A DNA stretch of 59,295 nt. Origin: Gracilibacter sp. BRH_c7a (GTDB lineage: Bacteria > Bacillota > Desulfitobacteriia > Desulfitobacteriales > Syntrophobotulaceae). Numbering within the stretch: position 1 is the first letter of the stretch; every line of letters begins with the position of its first letter. A model generated the notes under the pieces. The model was not told where the DNA came from and ran no database searches. It saw only the letters and a list, made by a program, of their open reading frames with translations. The stretch covers positions 1 to 59,295 of the forward strand of contig LOEZ01000027.1 in the NCBI GenBank assembly GCA_001516055.1, in the 5' to 3' direction. The position numbers and the translations under genes are program-made. Below, one piece after another: positions 52,032 through 59,295 of the stretch.

Positions 52032-52628
52032 ATGAACCGACTATTATTAAAAGATGGCTTCCTTAAAGTATTGTTTGATACCATACCTTTAATCGCTTTA
52101 GTTCTAGATCAGAACTTAATGGTATCAGTCGTTAACAAAGCAACGGCAAATTTTTTTAATCTAACTGAAGAGATAATACCTCCCACTCAAGGTGGAAAAG
52201 TACTGCACTGTATTCATAGATTTGATGATTCACAAGGTTGTGGTCATGGACCCGAGTGCAAGAACTGTATTGTCAGAAATACTGCTATGCAAGCAAGACA
52301 GGGGAATTCTATTCAACGTGCTAAAGGAAAGTTCAATATCGAATCAGAGGATGATATTAGAGAAATGAATGTACTAGTTAGTGCCGCACCTTTTATTTAT
52401 GAAGATGAGCAGATGGTAGTTGTAATCATAGAAGATGTTTCGCAAGTAACAGAATTGCAAGGCTTTATCCCTATTTGTGCCTCTTGTAAAAACATTCGTG
52501 ATGATTCTGGTTATTGGAGCAAGGTGGAAAAATACATCGAGAAAAATTCGGAGGTAGAATTCACCCATGATCTTTGTCCTGACTGTATAGAGAAGCTATA
52601 TCTCAAGAAAGAGAAAATAATAGGATAA
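52032..52628 (+). CDS. PAS-domain protein with Cys-rich C-terminal module
   Basis: 198 residues. A PAS-like domain (about 10-135: FDTIPLIALVLDQNLMVSVVN, CIHRFDDSQGCGHGPECKNC, VVIIEDVSQVTEL) contains an inserted cluster of cysteines. It is followed by a short module, FIPICASCKNIRDDSGYWSKV, ending CPDC. This module is often found after PAS domains in sensor proteins. There is no kinase or DNA-binding domain, so it may be a stand-alone redox or metal sensor. The ATG at 52032 is eight bases after AAAGGTGG. It precedes the split permease. Confidence 0.8.
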   Translation: MNRLLLKDGFLKVLFDTIPLIALVLDQNLMVSVVNKATANFFNLTEEIIPPTQGGKVLHCIHRFDDSQGCGHGPECKNCIVRNTAMQARQGNSIQRAKGKFNIESEDDIREMNVLVSAAPFIYEDEQMVVVIIEDVSQVTELQGFIPICASCKNIRDDSGYWSKVEKYIEKNSEVEFTHDLCPDCIEKLYLKKEKIIG

Positions 52629-52666
52629 GTGATTGAAACTATGATATTATTATTTTATTATAATAG

Positions 52667-52688
52667 CAAATGCCAAATTGGTATTTCG
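52667..52688. promoter_or_regulatory. Operator-like palindrome before the split permease
   Basis: AAATGCCAA and TTGGTATTT form an inverted repeat (one mismatch) directly after a TATAAT box at 52659-52664. The half-site resembles those around the mrp promoter and the 57814 promoter. Confidence 0.45.
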
Positions 52689-52717
52689 AGACAATAAAGA
52701 GAAAAGAGTTGAAACAG

Positions 52718-53197
52718 ATGCTTAACGCTATTCTTTATACTTTGGCAATAACAATGCTTGGACTATCTTACGTGAAAAATAAGTCTAAAACAAAGATGGC
52801 TTTGAGAAAAGCCTGGAAGTCTTTCGAAAACATTCTACCGCAATTTCTATCCATTTTAATAATTATAGGGATATCTCTGTCCGTACTTAGCACTGAAACC
52901 ATTTCACTCTTAATCGGAGAGAAATCGGGGTGGATAGGAATTATGACTGCAGCAGTTATTGGTTCCATAACCTTAATACCGGGCTTTATCGCCTTTCCCC
53001 TTACGGCTGCACTCCTTAAGAGCGGAGCAGGGTTAACCCAGATAGCCGTCTTCATCTCTACATTGATGATGGTGGGATTGGTCACCTTACCCTTGGAAGT
53101 AAAATATTTTGGTCGCAAGGTTGCCCTGCTGAGGAACTCTTTGGCTTTTGCCTTTTCATTCTTGGTAGCCTTTGTTATTGGGGGGGTATTGAGATGA
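52718..53197 (+). CDS. Predicted permease, first half (ArsP_1/YraQ-like)
   Basis: 159 residues with about four membrane helices. The motif GFIAFPLTAALLKSGAGL is the core of the predicted-permease family to which ArsP and YraQ belong. Full members have two such halves in one chain. Here the second half is encoded by the next gene, whose ATG overlaps this stop by 4 bp. The substrate is unknown. The start at 52718 is preferred over an upstream frame start at 52670 that would include the operator palindrome. Confidence 0.75.
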   Translation: MLNAILYTLAITMLGLSYVKNKSKTKMALRKAWKSFENILPQFLSILIIIGISLSVLSTETISLLIGEKSGWIGIMTAAVIGSITLIPGFIAFPLTAALLKSGAGLTQIAVFISTLMMVGLVTLPLEVKYFGRKVALLRNSLAFAFSFLVAFVIGGVLR

Positions 53198-53733
53198 AAG
53201 ATTTATTTATTAGATACAGATTTTTTCTTTTGTTGGTTGTGGTGAATATATTTTTGCTATTTCTAAAGCCTGACCTTGGTACCAAATCGATAAGTATTAC
53301 TTGGAGTAACCTTGTGGGGATGCTTACAATACTTCCGCCTATATTTATCTTTCTAGGACTTTTAGATGTATGGGTTGAGCGAGAAACTATGATTAAGATT
53401 ATGGGTGAAAATTCGGGAATATTGGGAGTATTTATTGCCTATTTCCTGGGCTCAGCTGCAGTTGGGCCCTTATATGCCGCCTTCCCTGTAGCGGGAGTGC
53501 TATTGAAGAAAGGTTGTAAGTTCTCTAATGTATTGATTTTTATGGGAGCTTGGTCTACGACAAAGATCCCATTACTACTTTTCGAGGCCTCATCGATGGG
53601 GACAGATTTTATGCTCCTAAGGTTTGCCTTAAACATACCAGGAATAGCTTTGATAGCTTATTTTACAGCGAAGATGCTCAGTCCAAAGGAAAGAGCAGTA
53701 ATCTATCAGAATGCAGAACAGAATGTATCATGA
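53194..53733 (+). CDS. Predicted permease, second half (ArsP_1/YraQ-like)
   Basis: 179 residues with about five membrane helices and the matching core GPLYAAFPVAGVLLKKGCKF. It has an extra N-terminal helix pair compared with the first half. The 4-bp overlap with the preceding gene suggests a two-chain transporter made in equal amounts. The sites flanking the proline-containing motif are candidate substrate contacts. Confidence 0.75.
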   Translation: MKDLFIRYRFFLLLVVVNIFLLFLKPDLGTKSISITWSNLVGMLTILPPIFIFLGLLDVWVERETMIKIMGENSGILGVFIAYFLGSAAVGPLYAAFPVAGVLLKKGCKFSNVLIFMGAWSTTKIPLLLFEASSMGTDFMLLRFALNIPGIALIAYFTAKMLSPKERAVIYQNAEQNVS

Positions 53734-53778
53734 ATAATTATTCTTGCTCATAATTGCATAATCATCAAGAATAAGAAG

Positions 53779-53811
53779 ATATCTCAAATATTAGTTTTGA
53801 GGTATTTTTTT
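53779..53811 (+). terminator. Terminator after the split permease
   Basis: ATATCTCAAA pairs with TTTTGAGGTAT and continues into seven T. Confidence 0.8.
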
Positions 53812-53843
53812 GTTTTACCCGAAAAGAAGTCCCTACTTTATGG

Positions 53844-53903
53844 TTAATGGCATTTGACAAAAACCTGTGAAATTATTATAATATAATTAGCATATGCCAT
53901 TAA
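53844..53903 (+). promoter_or_regulatory. mrp promoter with flanking operator half-sites
   Basis: TTGACA (53854-53859) and TATAAT (53877-53882) are 17 bp apart, a near-perfect sigma-A promoter. It is enclosed by the perfect inverted repeat TTAATGGCAT (53844-53853) and ATGCCATTAA (53894-53903). A dimeric repressor binding both sides would close the promoter. Confidence 0.7.
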
Positions 53904-53924
53904 GCTAAAAGGAGGAAATAAGAT

Positions 53925-54749
53925 TTGACCAGTTGCAACGCGTGTCCAACCAAAGAGGATTGTTCTTCTTCTAAAGAGGAGTGTTTGATTGAAAACAATC
54001 CTTTCAATGAAGTGAAAAAAGTCATCGGAGTTATGAGTGGAAAAGGGGGAGTGGGAAAATCAACAATCTCTGCATTGCTTGCTAAGTCATTAAGAGATCA
54101 AGGGCATAAAGTTGGAATATTAGATGCAGATATTACAGGCCCCAGTATCCCCAGACTTTTAAAAGTGAGAGATAAGAAAGTAGAAAGCAATGAATACGGG
54201 TTACTCCCTGTCCAATCAGAAGAGGGCATCTTAGTCATGTCTCTTAATCTTCTCATGAAAGATGAGGAACAGCCGGTTATTTGGAGAGGGCCTATGATAT
54301 CCAATACAGTTAAACAATTCTGGACTGAAGTGTATTGGGGAGAACTAGACTATCTGATTATCGATATGCCGCCAGGAACAGGAGACGTAGCCCTCACTGT
54401 CATGCAGACTATCCCCATCAACGGCATGATTATGGTAACTACCCCTCAAGATATGGTATCTATGATTGTGGCCAAAACAATTAATATGACGAAGACTATG
54501 AAAATTCCTATCTTGGGCATTATTGAAAATATGAGTTATATCAAGTGCCCAACCTGTGCAGATAGGATCAGTATATTCGAGAACAGCAATCAAGCTGATT
54601 ATTTGAAAAGGATGAACCTTCAGCTTTTGACAGAGTTGCCTATGTGCAGAGAGATTGCTGCTTTAGCTGGAGAGAAGGATCGAGACGATCTCGAAGCTAT
54701 CCAAATGATTTCTGAGGCGGTGTTGCGCATCAAAGAGATAGTAAAATGA
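53925..54749 (+). CDS. mrp: Mrp/NBP35-family ATP-binding iron-sulfur carrier protein
   Basis: 274 residues. An N-terminal Cys-rich stretch (CNACPTKEDC) precedes the deviant Walker A MSGKGGVGKSTIS. ILDADITGPSIPRLL, DYLIIDMPPGTGDVALT and the CPTC motif near residue 210, which holds a bridging Fe-S cluster in dimers, follow. The protein assembles or transfers Fe-S clusters using ATP. It begins with TTG at 53925 after AAAGGAGG and stands first in a run of Fe-S-related genes up to 57250. Confidence 0.93.
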   Translation: MTSCNACPTKEDCSSSKEECLIENNPFNEVKKVIGVMSGKGGVGKSTISALLAKSLRDQGHKVGILDADITGPSIPRLLKVRDKKVESNEYGLLPVQSEEGILVMSLNLLMKDEEQPVIWRGPMISNTVKQFWTEVYWGELDYLIIDMPPGTGDVALTVMQTIPINGMIMVTTPQDMVSMIVAKTINMTKTMKIPILGIIENMSYIKCPTCADRISIFENSNQADYLKRMNLQLLTELPMCREIAALAGEKDRDDLEAIQMISEAVLRIKEIVK

Positions 54750-54824
54750 TAAGTGTCCTAATGGAAGTTTGAGACTAAAGAGTATTAGCTTCTCAATAAA
54801 AAATTGATATAAGGAGGCAATAGC

Positions 54825-55196
54825 ATGAAGATAGCACTAACTTGTACGGGCAAAGAGATGAATGACAATCTTGATTTACGGTTTGGAAGGTGCAGCTACT
54901 TTATAATCTTTGATAGCGAAAAAGGAGTAAGTTACACGCTGGAAAACAAAGGCCAATCTTCAGGAGGAGGTGCCGGGATAGCTGCTGCGCAACAAATAAT
55001 AGATGAAGAGGTGGAAGTTGTGATTAGCGGCAGTATGGGTCCCAATGCATACAATTTAATGATGAGTTCGGGTATAAAAGTTTATGCCTCGAAAGAATTA
55101 CCCTGTGCACAAGTTCTGGAATCGTTTAATAAAGGAGAACTTGAGGAGATCACCCAAGCAGGCCCTTCTCATATGGGGATGGGCTCAGGAAAGTAA
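54825..55196 (+). CDS. NifX/NifB-C-like (dinitrogenase iron-molybdenum cofactor family) protein, first
   Basis: 123 residues with the NifX/NafY fold markers LDLRFGRCSYFIIFD, GGGAGIAAAQQIID and VVISGSMGPNAYNLM, ending in a Gly/Met/His-rich tail. In nitrogen fixation such domains carry cofactor precursors. Free-standing copies beside MinD-ferredoxin ATPases are common in anaerobes that may not fix nitrogen. It probably binds an Fe-S or metal cluster for the neighbouring ATPases. No nif structural gene is in the window. Confidence 0.9.
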   Translation: MKIALTCTGKEMNDNLDLRFGRCSYFIIFDSEKGVSYTLENKGQSSGGGAGIAAAQQIIDEEVEVVISGSMGPNAYNLMMSSGIKVYASKELPCAQVLESFNKGELEEITQAGPSHMGMGSGK

Positions 55197-55197
55197 G

Positions 55198-56040
55198 GTG
55201 AGGGCATTGAATATTGCAATATTAAGTGGCAAAGGGGGTACCGGTAAAACCACGGTGGCCACCAATTTGGCCGAAATTCTCCAAGCCAATTATATCGATT
55301 GTGATGTAGAAGAGCCGAACGGATACATCTTTTTAAAGCCTGAAAATATCATGAATGTAGCGGTAGAAGTGGAATGTCCTGACATCAATATGGAGAAGTG
55401 CATCTTATGCGGCGAGTGTACCAAAACATGTCAGTTTAATGCTTTATTTAATACGAAAAAAGACATACTTGTATTTGAAAAGATGTGCCATAGTTGTAAA
55501 GCCTGTTCCATCGTCTGCAAAACTAAGGCTATCACTTTCAAACCAAGAAAAGTAGGGGTAATAGAAAAAGGAGAAAAACAGGGGCTGATATGTATGCGGG
55601 GAGTACTAGATATCGGTGAAGCTATGGCGGTTCCCGTAATAAAAAAACTATTAAGACATACTCCAGTTGGATTAAATCTTCTGGATTGTTCACCGGGCAC
55701 ATCCTGTAATGCAGTTAGTACTTTACGTCATGCCCAGGGAGCCCTTCTTGTTACCGAACCCTCGGCTTTCGGTCTGCATGACTTAAGAATGGCCATCTGT
55801 TTAGTCCGTAAGTTCGACCTGCCTTTCGGAGTAATCATAAATAAATGGGATGAGAAGAACGGCGAGTTTCTGGAAAGGTATTTAGATGGAGAAGGCATCA
55901 AAATTTTGGGATATATCCCCTATAAACGAGAAGCCGCTGAAGTATATTCCAGGGGGGAAATGGTGCGGACGATACCAGCCTATCAGCAAGCTTTCGATAG
56001 GATAGCTAGCAGCTGCGGGGAGGTGTTCCAATGGAACTAA
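55198..56040 (+). CDS. MinD/ParA-type ATPase with inserted 2[4Fe-4S] ferredoxin domain, first
   Basis: About 280 residues. The Walker A deviant LSGKGGTGKTTVATN is followed by DCDVEEPNG, then an inserted bacterial-type ferredoxin (CILCGECTKTCQFNAL and CHSCKACSIVCKTKAI, eight cysteines). The ATPase half resumes with LLDCSPGTSCNAV and a VIINKWDE region. It belongs to the group of ATPases thought to help insert or move metal clusters. GTG 55198 or TTG 55207 is the start: the first is close to AGGAAAG, the second follows GGTGAGG closely. It overlaps the next gene by 10 bp. Confidence 0.9.
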   Translation: MRALNIAILSGKGGTGKTTVATNLAEILQANYIDCDVEEPNGYIFLKPENIMNVAVEVECPDINMEKCILCGECTKTCQFNALFNTKKDILVFEKMCHSCKACSIVCKTKAITFKPRKVGVIEKGEKQGLICMRGVLDIGEAMAVPVIKKLLRHTPVGLNLLDCSPGTSCNAVSTLRHAQGALLVTEPSAFGLHDLRMAICLVRKFDLPFGVIINKWDEKNGEFLERYLDGEGIKILGYIPYKREAAEVYSRGEMVRTIPAYQQAFDRIASSCGEVFQWN

Positions 56041-56882
56041 CCGTTATTAGTGGTAAAGGGGGAACAGGAAAAACCAGTATAGCTGTCGCCATAGCTGAAT
56101 TGGAACGAAACACGGTGAAAGTGGATTGCGATGTAGATGCGCCTAACTTCTATCTATACTATGACGGAAATGACGCAAGCTGTGAGGACTTTTCTGGAGG
56201 CAAGAAAGTTGTGGTAGACGAAGAATTGTGCATCAGCTGCGGTCTTTGCCAGGATGCTTGTCAATTTTCAGCTATCGAAAACGGGCTCGTGGACTTTCTG
56301 AACTGTGAAGGCTGTGGAGCCTGTGTTCTAGTTTGTCCTACCCAAGCAGCGTCCCTGAAGGAAGAGAAAACAGCTGACATCTTTGTCACGGATACGGGCA
56401 AAGGAATCCTATCCAGAGCAGAGGTAGAGATAGGAAGCGAAGGCTCAGGTAAACTAATCACTATATTACGTAAAGCAGCAAAGCCATACACAGACGGAAA
56501 GATTACGGTTAGTGATGGTTCTCCAGGGATAGGTTGCCCGGTTATATCCTCTATCACAGGCACTGACGCTGTTTTGATTGTGACTGAGCCTACCCAATCA
56601 GGGATGGAGGATTTAGGGAGAGTGGTTACCCTATGTAGACAATTTAAAATATTGATTTTTGTTTGTATTAATAAAGTAGACATTAACAAGCAGATATCAA
56701 CGGAGATTGAAGAGTATTGCCTGGAAAAAAATCTCTTGCTGGCTGGAAGAATACCTTATGATGATACAGTCTTACGTTCCATAAATGAACTAAAGCCTAT
56801 AATCTTCTATAGTGAAAGTCCAGCTAATGAAGCTATAAGGCAAATGTGGAAGACCATTAAAAAAGAAATCTTTAAAGATTAA
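56031..56882 (+). CDS. MinD/ParA-type ATPase with inserted 2[4Fe-4S] ferredoxin domain, second
   Basis: 283 residues, same architecture as its neighbour: ISGKGGTGKTSIAVA, DCDVDAPNFYLY, ferredoxin CISCGLCQDACQFSAI and CEGCGACVLVCPTQAA, then SDGSPGIGCPVISS and VCINKVDIN. The 10-bp overlap and similar build suggest the two form a heterodimer, as seen in family members encoded in pairs. Redox state of the ferredoxin parts may gate ATPase action. Confidence 0.92.
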   Translation: MELTVISGKGGTGKTSIAVAIAELERNTVKVDCDVDAPNFYLYYDGNDASCEDFSGGKKVVVDEELCISCGLCQDACQFSAIENGLVDFLNCEGCGACVLVCPTQAASLKEEKTADIFVTDTGKGILSRAEVEIGSEGSGKLITILRKAAKPYTDGKITVSDGSPGIGCPVISSITGTDAVLIVTEPTQSGMEDLGRVVTLCRQFKILIFVCINKVDINKQISTEIEEYCLEKNLLLAGRIPYDDTVLRSINELKPIIFYSESPANEAIRQMWKTIKKEIFKD

Positions 56883-56899
56883 AAAGGAGAGAGTTTATT

Positions 56900-57250
56900 A
56901 TGAAAGTTGCTATTGCTACTGATGGAAATAATGTAAGCGCTCATTTTGGGCATTGTGAAGGATTCTTCTTTTATGCATTAGATGAGAATGGAAATTCTCA
57001 GAAAAGTTTTACCCCTAATCCCGGTCATCGTCCCGGCTTCTTACCCATGTTTCTTAAAGAAAATGATATAAATGTAATAATCGCGGGTGGAATGGGAGGA
57101 GCTGCCCAAAGTATGTTTATGGATAATGACATAGAAGTATTTGTGGGAATTCAAGGGGATTGTGATGCTGCAATTCAAGAATACATGAGTGGAAGAATGA
57201 AATCATCCGGGTCTGTCTGCCAGGATCATCAACATGAGGGAAGCTGCTGA
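56900..57250 (+). CDS. NifX/NifB-C-like protein, second
   Basis: 116 residues with the NifX-family core: IATDGNNVSAHFGHCEGFFFY, GHRPGFLPMFLKE and IIAGGMGGAAQSMF, and a C-terminal C-x6-H-x2-H-like CQDHQHEGSC that could bind metal. It closes the block of NifX - ATPase - ATPase - NifX. AAAGGAG precedes the ATG. Confidence 0.92.
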   Translation: MKVAIATDGNNVSAHFGHCEGFFFYALDENGNSQKSFTPNPGHRPGFLPMFLKENDINVIIAGGMGGAAQSMFMDNDIEVFVGIQGDCDAAIQEYMSGRMKSSGSVCQDHQHEGSC

Positions 57251-57286
57251 TGATACGCTTGTATAACTAGAGAAAAAGGAGAGCGA

Positions 57287-57817
57287 ATGGAGATGGGCAA
57301 GCGTTTTTTTACAGTTTTATTGTTATTTTGCCTAGTTATTGCCTTAACGTGTAACACTGGTTGTGCTATAAACGATGATCCCTCTTTAATTGTTAGGGAA
57401 TACCTTGAATTGTTAAAAGAAGGAGATTCTCAAAAAGCAGCACTTTATACGGAAAATGGAGAAGTTTTTTCTGATAAGGTGCCTAATCCAAAACTTCTTA
57501 ATTGGGTTCTCGCTGAAAGTGTACTTAAAAGACCATTTAACTATCTGCATAAGGAAAAAGAAGCATTAGTCCGATTTCAAATAATTGTTCCAGATATTAG
57601 TAACTATAATTATCTTTATGCTTCTAAAAGTAGTAAAGATTCCCAACCAACTTGGGACAATCTAGAGTTAATAAACAAAATAGATAAAGACGATATGCCT
57701 TACAAGAAAATTTCAGCAGAAATCAGACTAGTTAAAAGTGAAGGAGTATGGAAAATATCAGAGGAAAGCCCTTTCTACAAGCAAATTCTGAGCAACATTC
57801 AAGGATTGAATATTTGA
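57287..57817 (+). CDS. Hypothetical lipoprotein
   Basis: 176 residues. A signal peptide ends in NTGC (lipobox TCNTGC), so the protein is probably anchored outside the membrane. The rest has the outline of a small alpha+beta domain (SLIVREYLELLKEGDSQKA, WDNLELINKID, VWKISEESPFY) like the NTF2/DUF4878 group of lipoproteins, but the match is weak. No function is claimed. Confidence 0.75.
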   Translation: MEMGKRFFTVLLLFCLVIALTCNTGCAINDDPSLIVREYLELLKEGDSQKAALYTENGEVFSDKVPNPKLLNWVLAESVLKRPFNYLHKEKEALVRFQIIVPDISNYNYLYASKSSKDSQPTWDNLELINKIDKDDMPYKKISAEIRLVKSEGVWKISEESPFYKQILSNIQGLNI

Positions 57818-57864
57818 CATATGCCCAAAACAAATATATAATCATAGTGTATAATGGGTATATG
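57814..57864 (+). promoter_or_regulatory. Promoter with operator half-sites before the Gly/Met-rich protein
   Basis: TTGACA (57814-57819, overlapping the preceding stop codon) and TATAAT (57837-57842) are 17 bp apart. CATATGCCCA (57818-57827) and TGGGTATATG (57855-57864) form an inverted pair with one mismatch, in half-site sequence close to that at the mrp promoter. Confidence 0.65.
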
Positions 57865-57889
57865 ACCAAAATAAAAGGAGGTGTTAATT

Positions 57890-58108
57890 ATGCCAGGTAG
57901 AGATGGTACTGGACCGATGGGGCAAGGTAGCATGAGTGGCAGAGGTATGGGTCTGTGTAATCCAAACTCAACAAGCCGGAATATTAACCGTAATGGAAGA
58001 GGTATGGGCTTAGGATGCCGAAGAGGTTCGGGAAGAGGATTTTTTAGGATGGGTTATGACTTAATCAACCAAAGACTGTCACCTATCCAAGAGAAGAAGA
58101 AAGAATAA
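57890..58108 (+). CDS. Small Gly/Met/Arg-rich protein (DUF5320-like)
   Basis: 72 residues beginning MPGRDGTGPMGQGSMSGRGMG, the standard opening of DUF5320 proteins, which are found beside NifX/MinD-ferredoxin genes. Two cysteines (GLCNP, LGCRRG) and a short C-terminal helix are present. The function is unknown. Association with cluster-handling genes suggests metal or cofactor binding. The ATG at 57890 follows AAAGGAGG. Confidence 0.85.
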   Translation: MPGRDGTGPMGQGSMSGRGMGLCNPNSTSRNINRNGRGMGLGCRRGSGRGFFRMGYDLINQRLSPIQEKKKE

Positions 58109-58141
58109 TTCTTTAGACGCAGAAAGGATTGAAGTGTTTTT

Positions 58142-58168
58142 GGAGTGAAAAAGTTTTCACTCCTTTTC
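58142..58168 (+). terminator. Terminator after the Gly/Met-rich protein
   Basis: GGAGTGAAAA pairs with TTTTCACTCC around AG and is followed by TTTTC. Confidence 0.85.
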
Positions 58169-58211
58169 TGTGATATAATTATTTGTATAATATATTTAAG
58201 CAGGTGATATT

Positions 58212-58565
58212 ATGCCTAGACCTGTTAAAAGACGTTTAGTATGTGATCTCCCCAGTCATGCAATTTATGGACCTCTAAAACACATTTCCATGAACGAAGA
58301 TATGATAGTTATGTCGATTGAAGAATTTGAAACTATCCGTTTAATTGACTTTGAAGGATTGGATCAAGAACAATGTGCAGAAAATATGGAAGTAGCTCGA
58401 TCAACAGTACAAAGGATTTATAATGATGCTAGGAAGAAGATCGCGGAAAGCCTGGTTAATGGTAAGACATTAAGGATAGAAGGCGGGAACTATAAGATTT
58501 GTTCGGGCGATTTCAGAAATGAACGGTGCGGTAAATGTCGAAGACATCAACACGGAAAAGAATGA
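58212..58565 (+). CDS. DUF134 (UPF0251) family DNA-binding protein, first
   Basis: 117 residues starting MPRPVKRR. It has EEFETIRLIDFEGLDQEQCAENM and the sigma-70-region-4-like HTH EVARSTVQRIYNDARKKIAESL, then a C-terminal CRRH-type metal-binding end (CGKCRRHQH). The family are small HTH proteins usually next to NifX-like genes and are assumed to be their regulators. It is a good candidate for binding the recurrent half-site of this region. Confidence 0.9.
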   Translation: MPRPVKRRLVCDLPSHAIYGPLKHISMNEDMIVMSIEEFETIRLIDFEGLDQEQCAENMEVARSTVQRIYNDARKKIAESLVNGKTLRIEGGNYKICSGDFRNERCGKCRRHQHGKE

Positions 58566-58663
58566 AAGCTAGAAAGAACCACACAATTAAGGATATGGAT
58601 TATATGAACAAACCAAGAAAGGTCTGACCCGATGTTGAAAATTAATTGTAAGGAGAGCGAATG

Positions 58664-59113
58664 ATGCCAAGACCGGTCAAATGGAGAAAAGTTGAGTTCA
58701 TCCCTGAAAGTAAATACTTTGTTCCCTGTCCGAAAGGAAAATGTGCAAATAATAAAGAGGTCCAGGATATTCAACTTAAAGTCGAAGAACTTGAAGCTAT
58801 GAGACTTAAGGATATTGAAGAGCTTCATCAAGAAGAATGTGCAGAAAGAATGATGGTCTCCAGACAGACTTTTCAAAACATCATTGATGAAGCAAGAAAA
58901 AAAGTTGTCACTGCCTTGATAGAAGGGAAAGCCATATCTGTAGGAGGCGGTCACTATACCAAGCATATATGTAAGTTCAGATGCCCTTCCTGTGGGGATA
59001 AGAACGAAATGAAATTTGAAGAACGGACTAAAACTTGTAGATGTTGTGGGGCAGAAGGTTTGGTGTGTAATAAAAACGAATGTTTAGATGAGTGTAAAGA
59101 TGAGTGTGAATAG
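58664..59113 (+). CDS. DUF134 (UPF0251) family DNA-binding protein, second (Cys-rich)
   Basis: About 149 residues. The N-terminal part matches its neighbour (MPRPVKWRKV, EELEAMRLKDIEELHQEECAERM, HTH MVSRQTFQNIIDEARKKV). The C-terminus is longer and carries CPSCGD, CRCCGAEG and further cysteines, enough for one or two zinc or Fe-S sites. It may be a metal- or redox-responsive version of the first regulator. ATG 58661 and ATG 58664 are both possible. The latter gives the family's usual start. Confidence 0.88.
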   Translation: MPRPVKWRKVEFIPESKYFVPCPKGKCANNKEVQDIQLKVEELEAMRLKDIEELHQEECAERMMVSRQTFQNIIDEARKKVVTALIEGKAISVGGGHYTKHICKFRCPSCGDKNEMKFEERTKTCRCCGAEGLVCNKNECLDECKDECE

Positions 59114-59116
59114 CAA

Positions 59117-59146
59117 AGAAGCTACCCTGGGGCAGCTTCTTTTTTT
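59117..59146. terminator. Terminator after the second DUF134 gene
   Basis: AGAAGCT and AGCTTCT pair around a CCCTGGGG-like inner stem and run into seven T. The next gene converges on it. Confidence 0.85.
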
Positions 59147-59168
59147 ATGAGTATGAAGATGGATCCTT

Positions 59169-59295
59169 TTATTTATGAACCGATGCAGATTGTAAAAGGT
59201 TCAATACCTCAATTACCTCGTCTGAGGTATTTTTAAGTTGTTCAAAAAACCGTTCAGCTTTTGTCATTTCCCTATTGTTATGGGCGATTACTATC
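59169..59295 (-). CDS. Partial protein of unknown function (C-terminus only)
   Basis: An open minus-strand frame enters from the right edge and ends at TAA 59169-59171. The visible 41 residues end in EQLKNTSDEVIEVLNLLQ and SASVHK and look helical. They are too few to assign a family. A convergent position with the preceding gene and a shared terminator support it being a real gene end. Confidence 0.5.
   Translation of the reverse strand, partial: IVIAHNNREMTKAERFFEQLKNTSDEVIEVLNLLQSASVHK

Noticed and set aside
54825-57250. A nitrogen-fixation locus
   Set aside because: NifX-like and ferredoxin-ATPase genes are present, but there is no nifHDK, nifE/N, nifB radical-SAM or Mo-transport gene. 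Such blocks are common in non-fixing anaerobes.

Overview
The window reads as a low- to mid-GC anaerobic Firmicute of the class Clostridia, most likely a Peptococcaceae/Desulfitobacteriaceae-type organism. This placement is inferred from gene content: AddAB rather than RecBCD, PadR and TipAS-type MerR regulators, rubrerythrin, a B12-salvage operon behind a cobalamin riboswitch, an M-box in front of mgtE, and ferredoxin-fused MinD ATPases next to NifX-like proteins. No tRNA, rRNA, CRISPR array or transposase was seen.

Region 1 (1-2703) holds the C-terminal end of a sigma-54 activator, then a textbook -24/-12 promoter, a short-chain dehydrogenase and a thiolase. This is a small acyl-CoA operon bounded by two terminators with near-identical stems.

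Region 2 (2704-24431) is an accessory catabolic island. It contains two paralogous sets of an alkaline-phosphatase-superfamily hydrolase, a thioredoxin with a CHVC active site, and a thioredoxin reductase carrying an extra C-terminal thioredoxin-like domain. Each set comes with LysR regulators and transporters: a three-gene TRAP system and an MFS carrier for set 1, and a fused TRAP permease plus TAXI receptor for set 2. A metallo-beta-lactamase-fold hydrolase and a cytosolic chemoreceptor also lie in set 1. Between the working genes is wreckage of the same families: a deletion derivative of the LysR-to-hydrolase unit (2704-3633), a third thioredoxin start (8210-8308, minus strand), a sigma-54 activator tail (8512-8602, minus strand) and a broken SDR (21225-21385). 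The unit has been duplicated and partly lost. Its substrate cannot be read from the sequence.

Region 3 (24697-31323) has an M23 peptidase and then a second catabolic cluster: two PadR regulators, a xylose-isomerase-like TIM-barrel protein, an aminotransferase, an MFS exporter and a zinc alcohol dehydrogenase. Both PadR genes sit behind a near-identical large palindrome that covers the -35 box of a sigma-A-like promoter.

Region 4 (31693-43876) is mostly housekeeping: an epimerase-like protein, a YaiI-family protein, addB-addA, an aromatic-acid-exporter-like membrane protein, M-box plus mgtE, and rubrerythrin.

Region 5 (43969-50930, minus strand) is a B12 uptake and salvage operon. It runs from a cobalamin riboswitch through a DUF71 ATPase, a wrecked cobT, cobU, cobS, a short CobU-like protein, cobO and a phosphatase to btuFCD.

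Region 6 (51072-59295) holds a MerR/TipAS regulator with a 19-bp-spacer promoter, a PAS/Cys-rich protein, a split permease, an Mrp ATPase, NifX-like proteins and two ferredoxin-MinD ATPases. It ends with a lipoprotein, a Gly/Met-rich protein and two DUF134 regulators. A recurring half-site (C-A/T-A/T-ATGCC-like) flanks three promoter regions here and suggests a local regulon.
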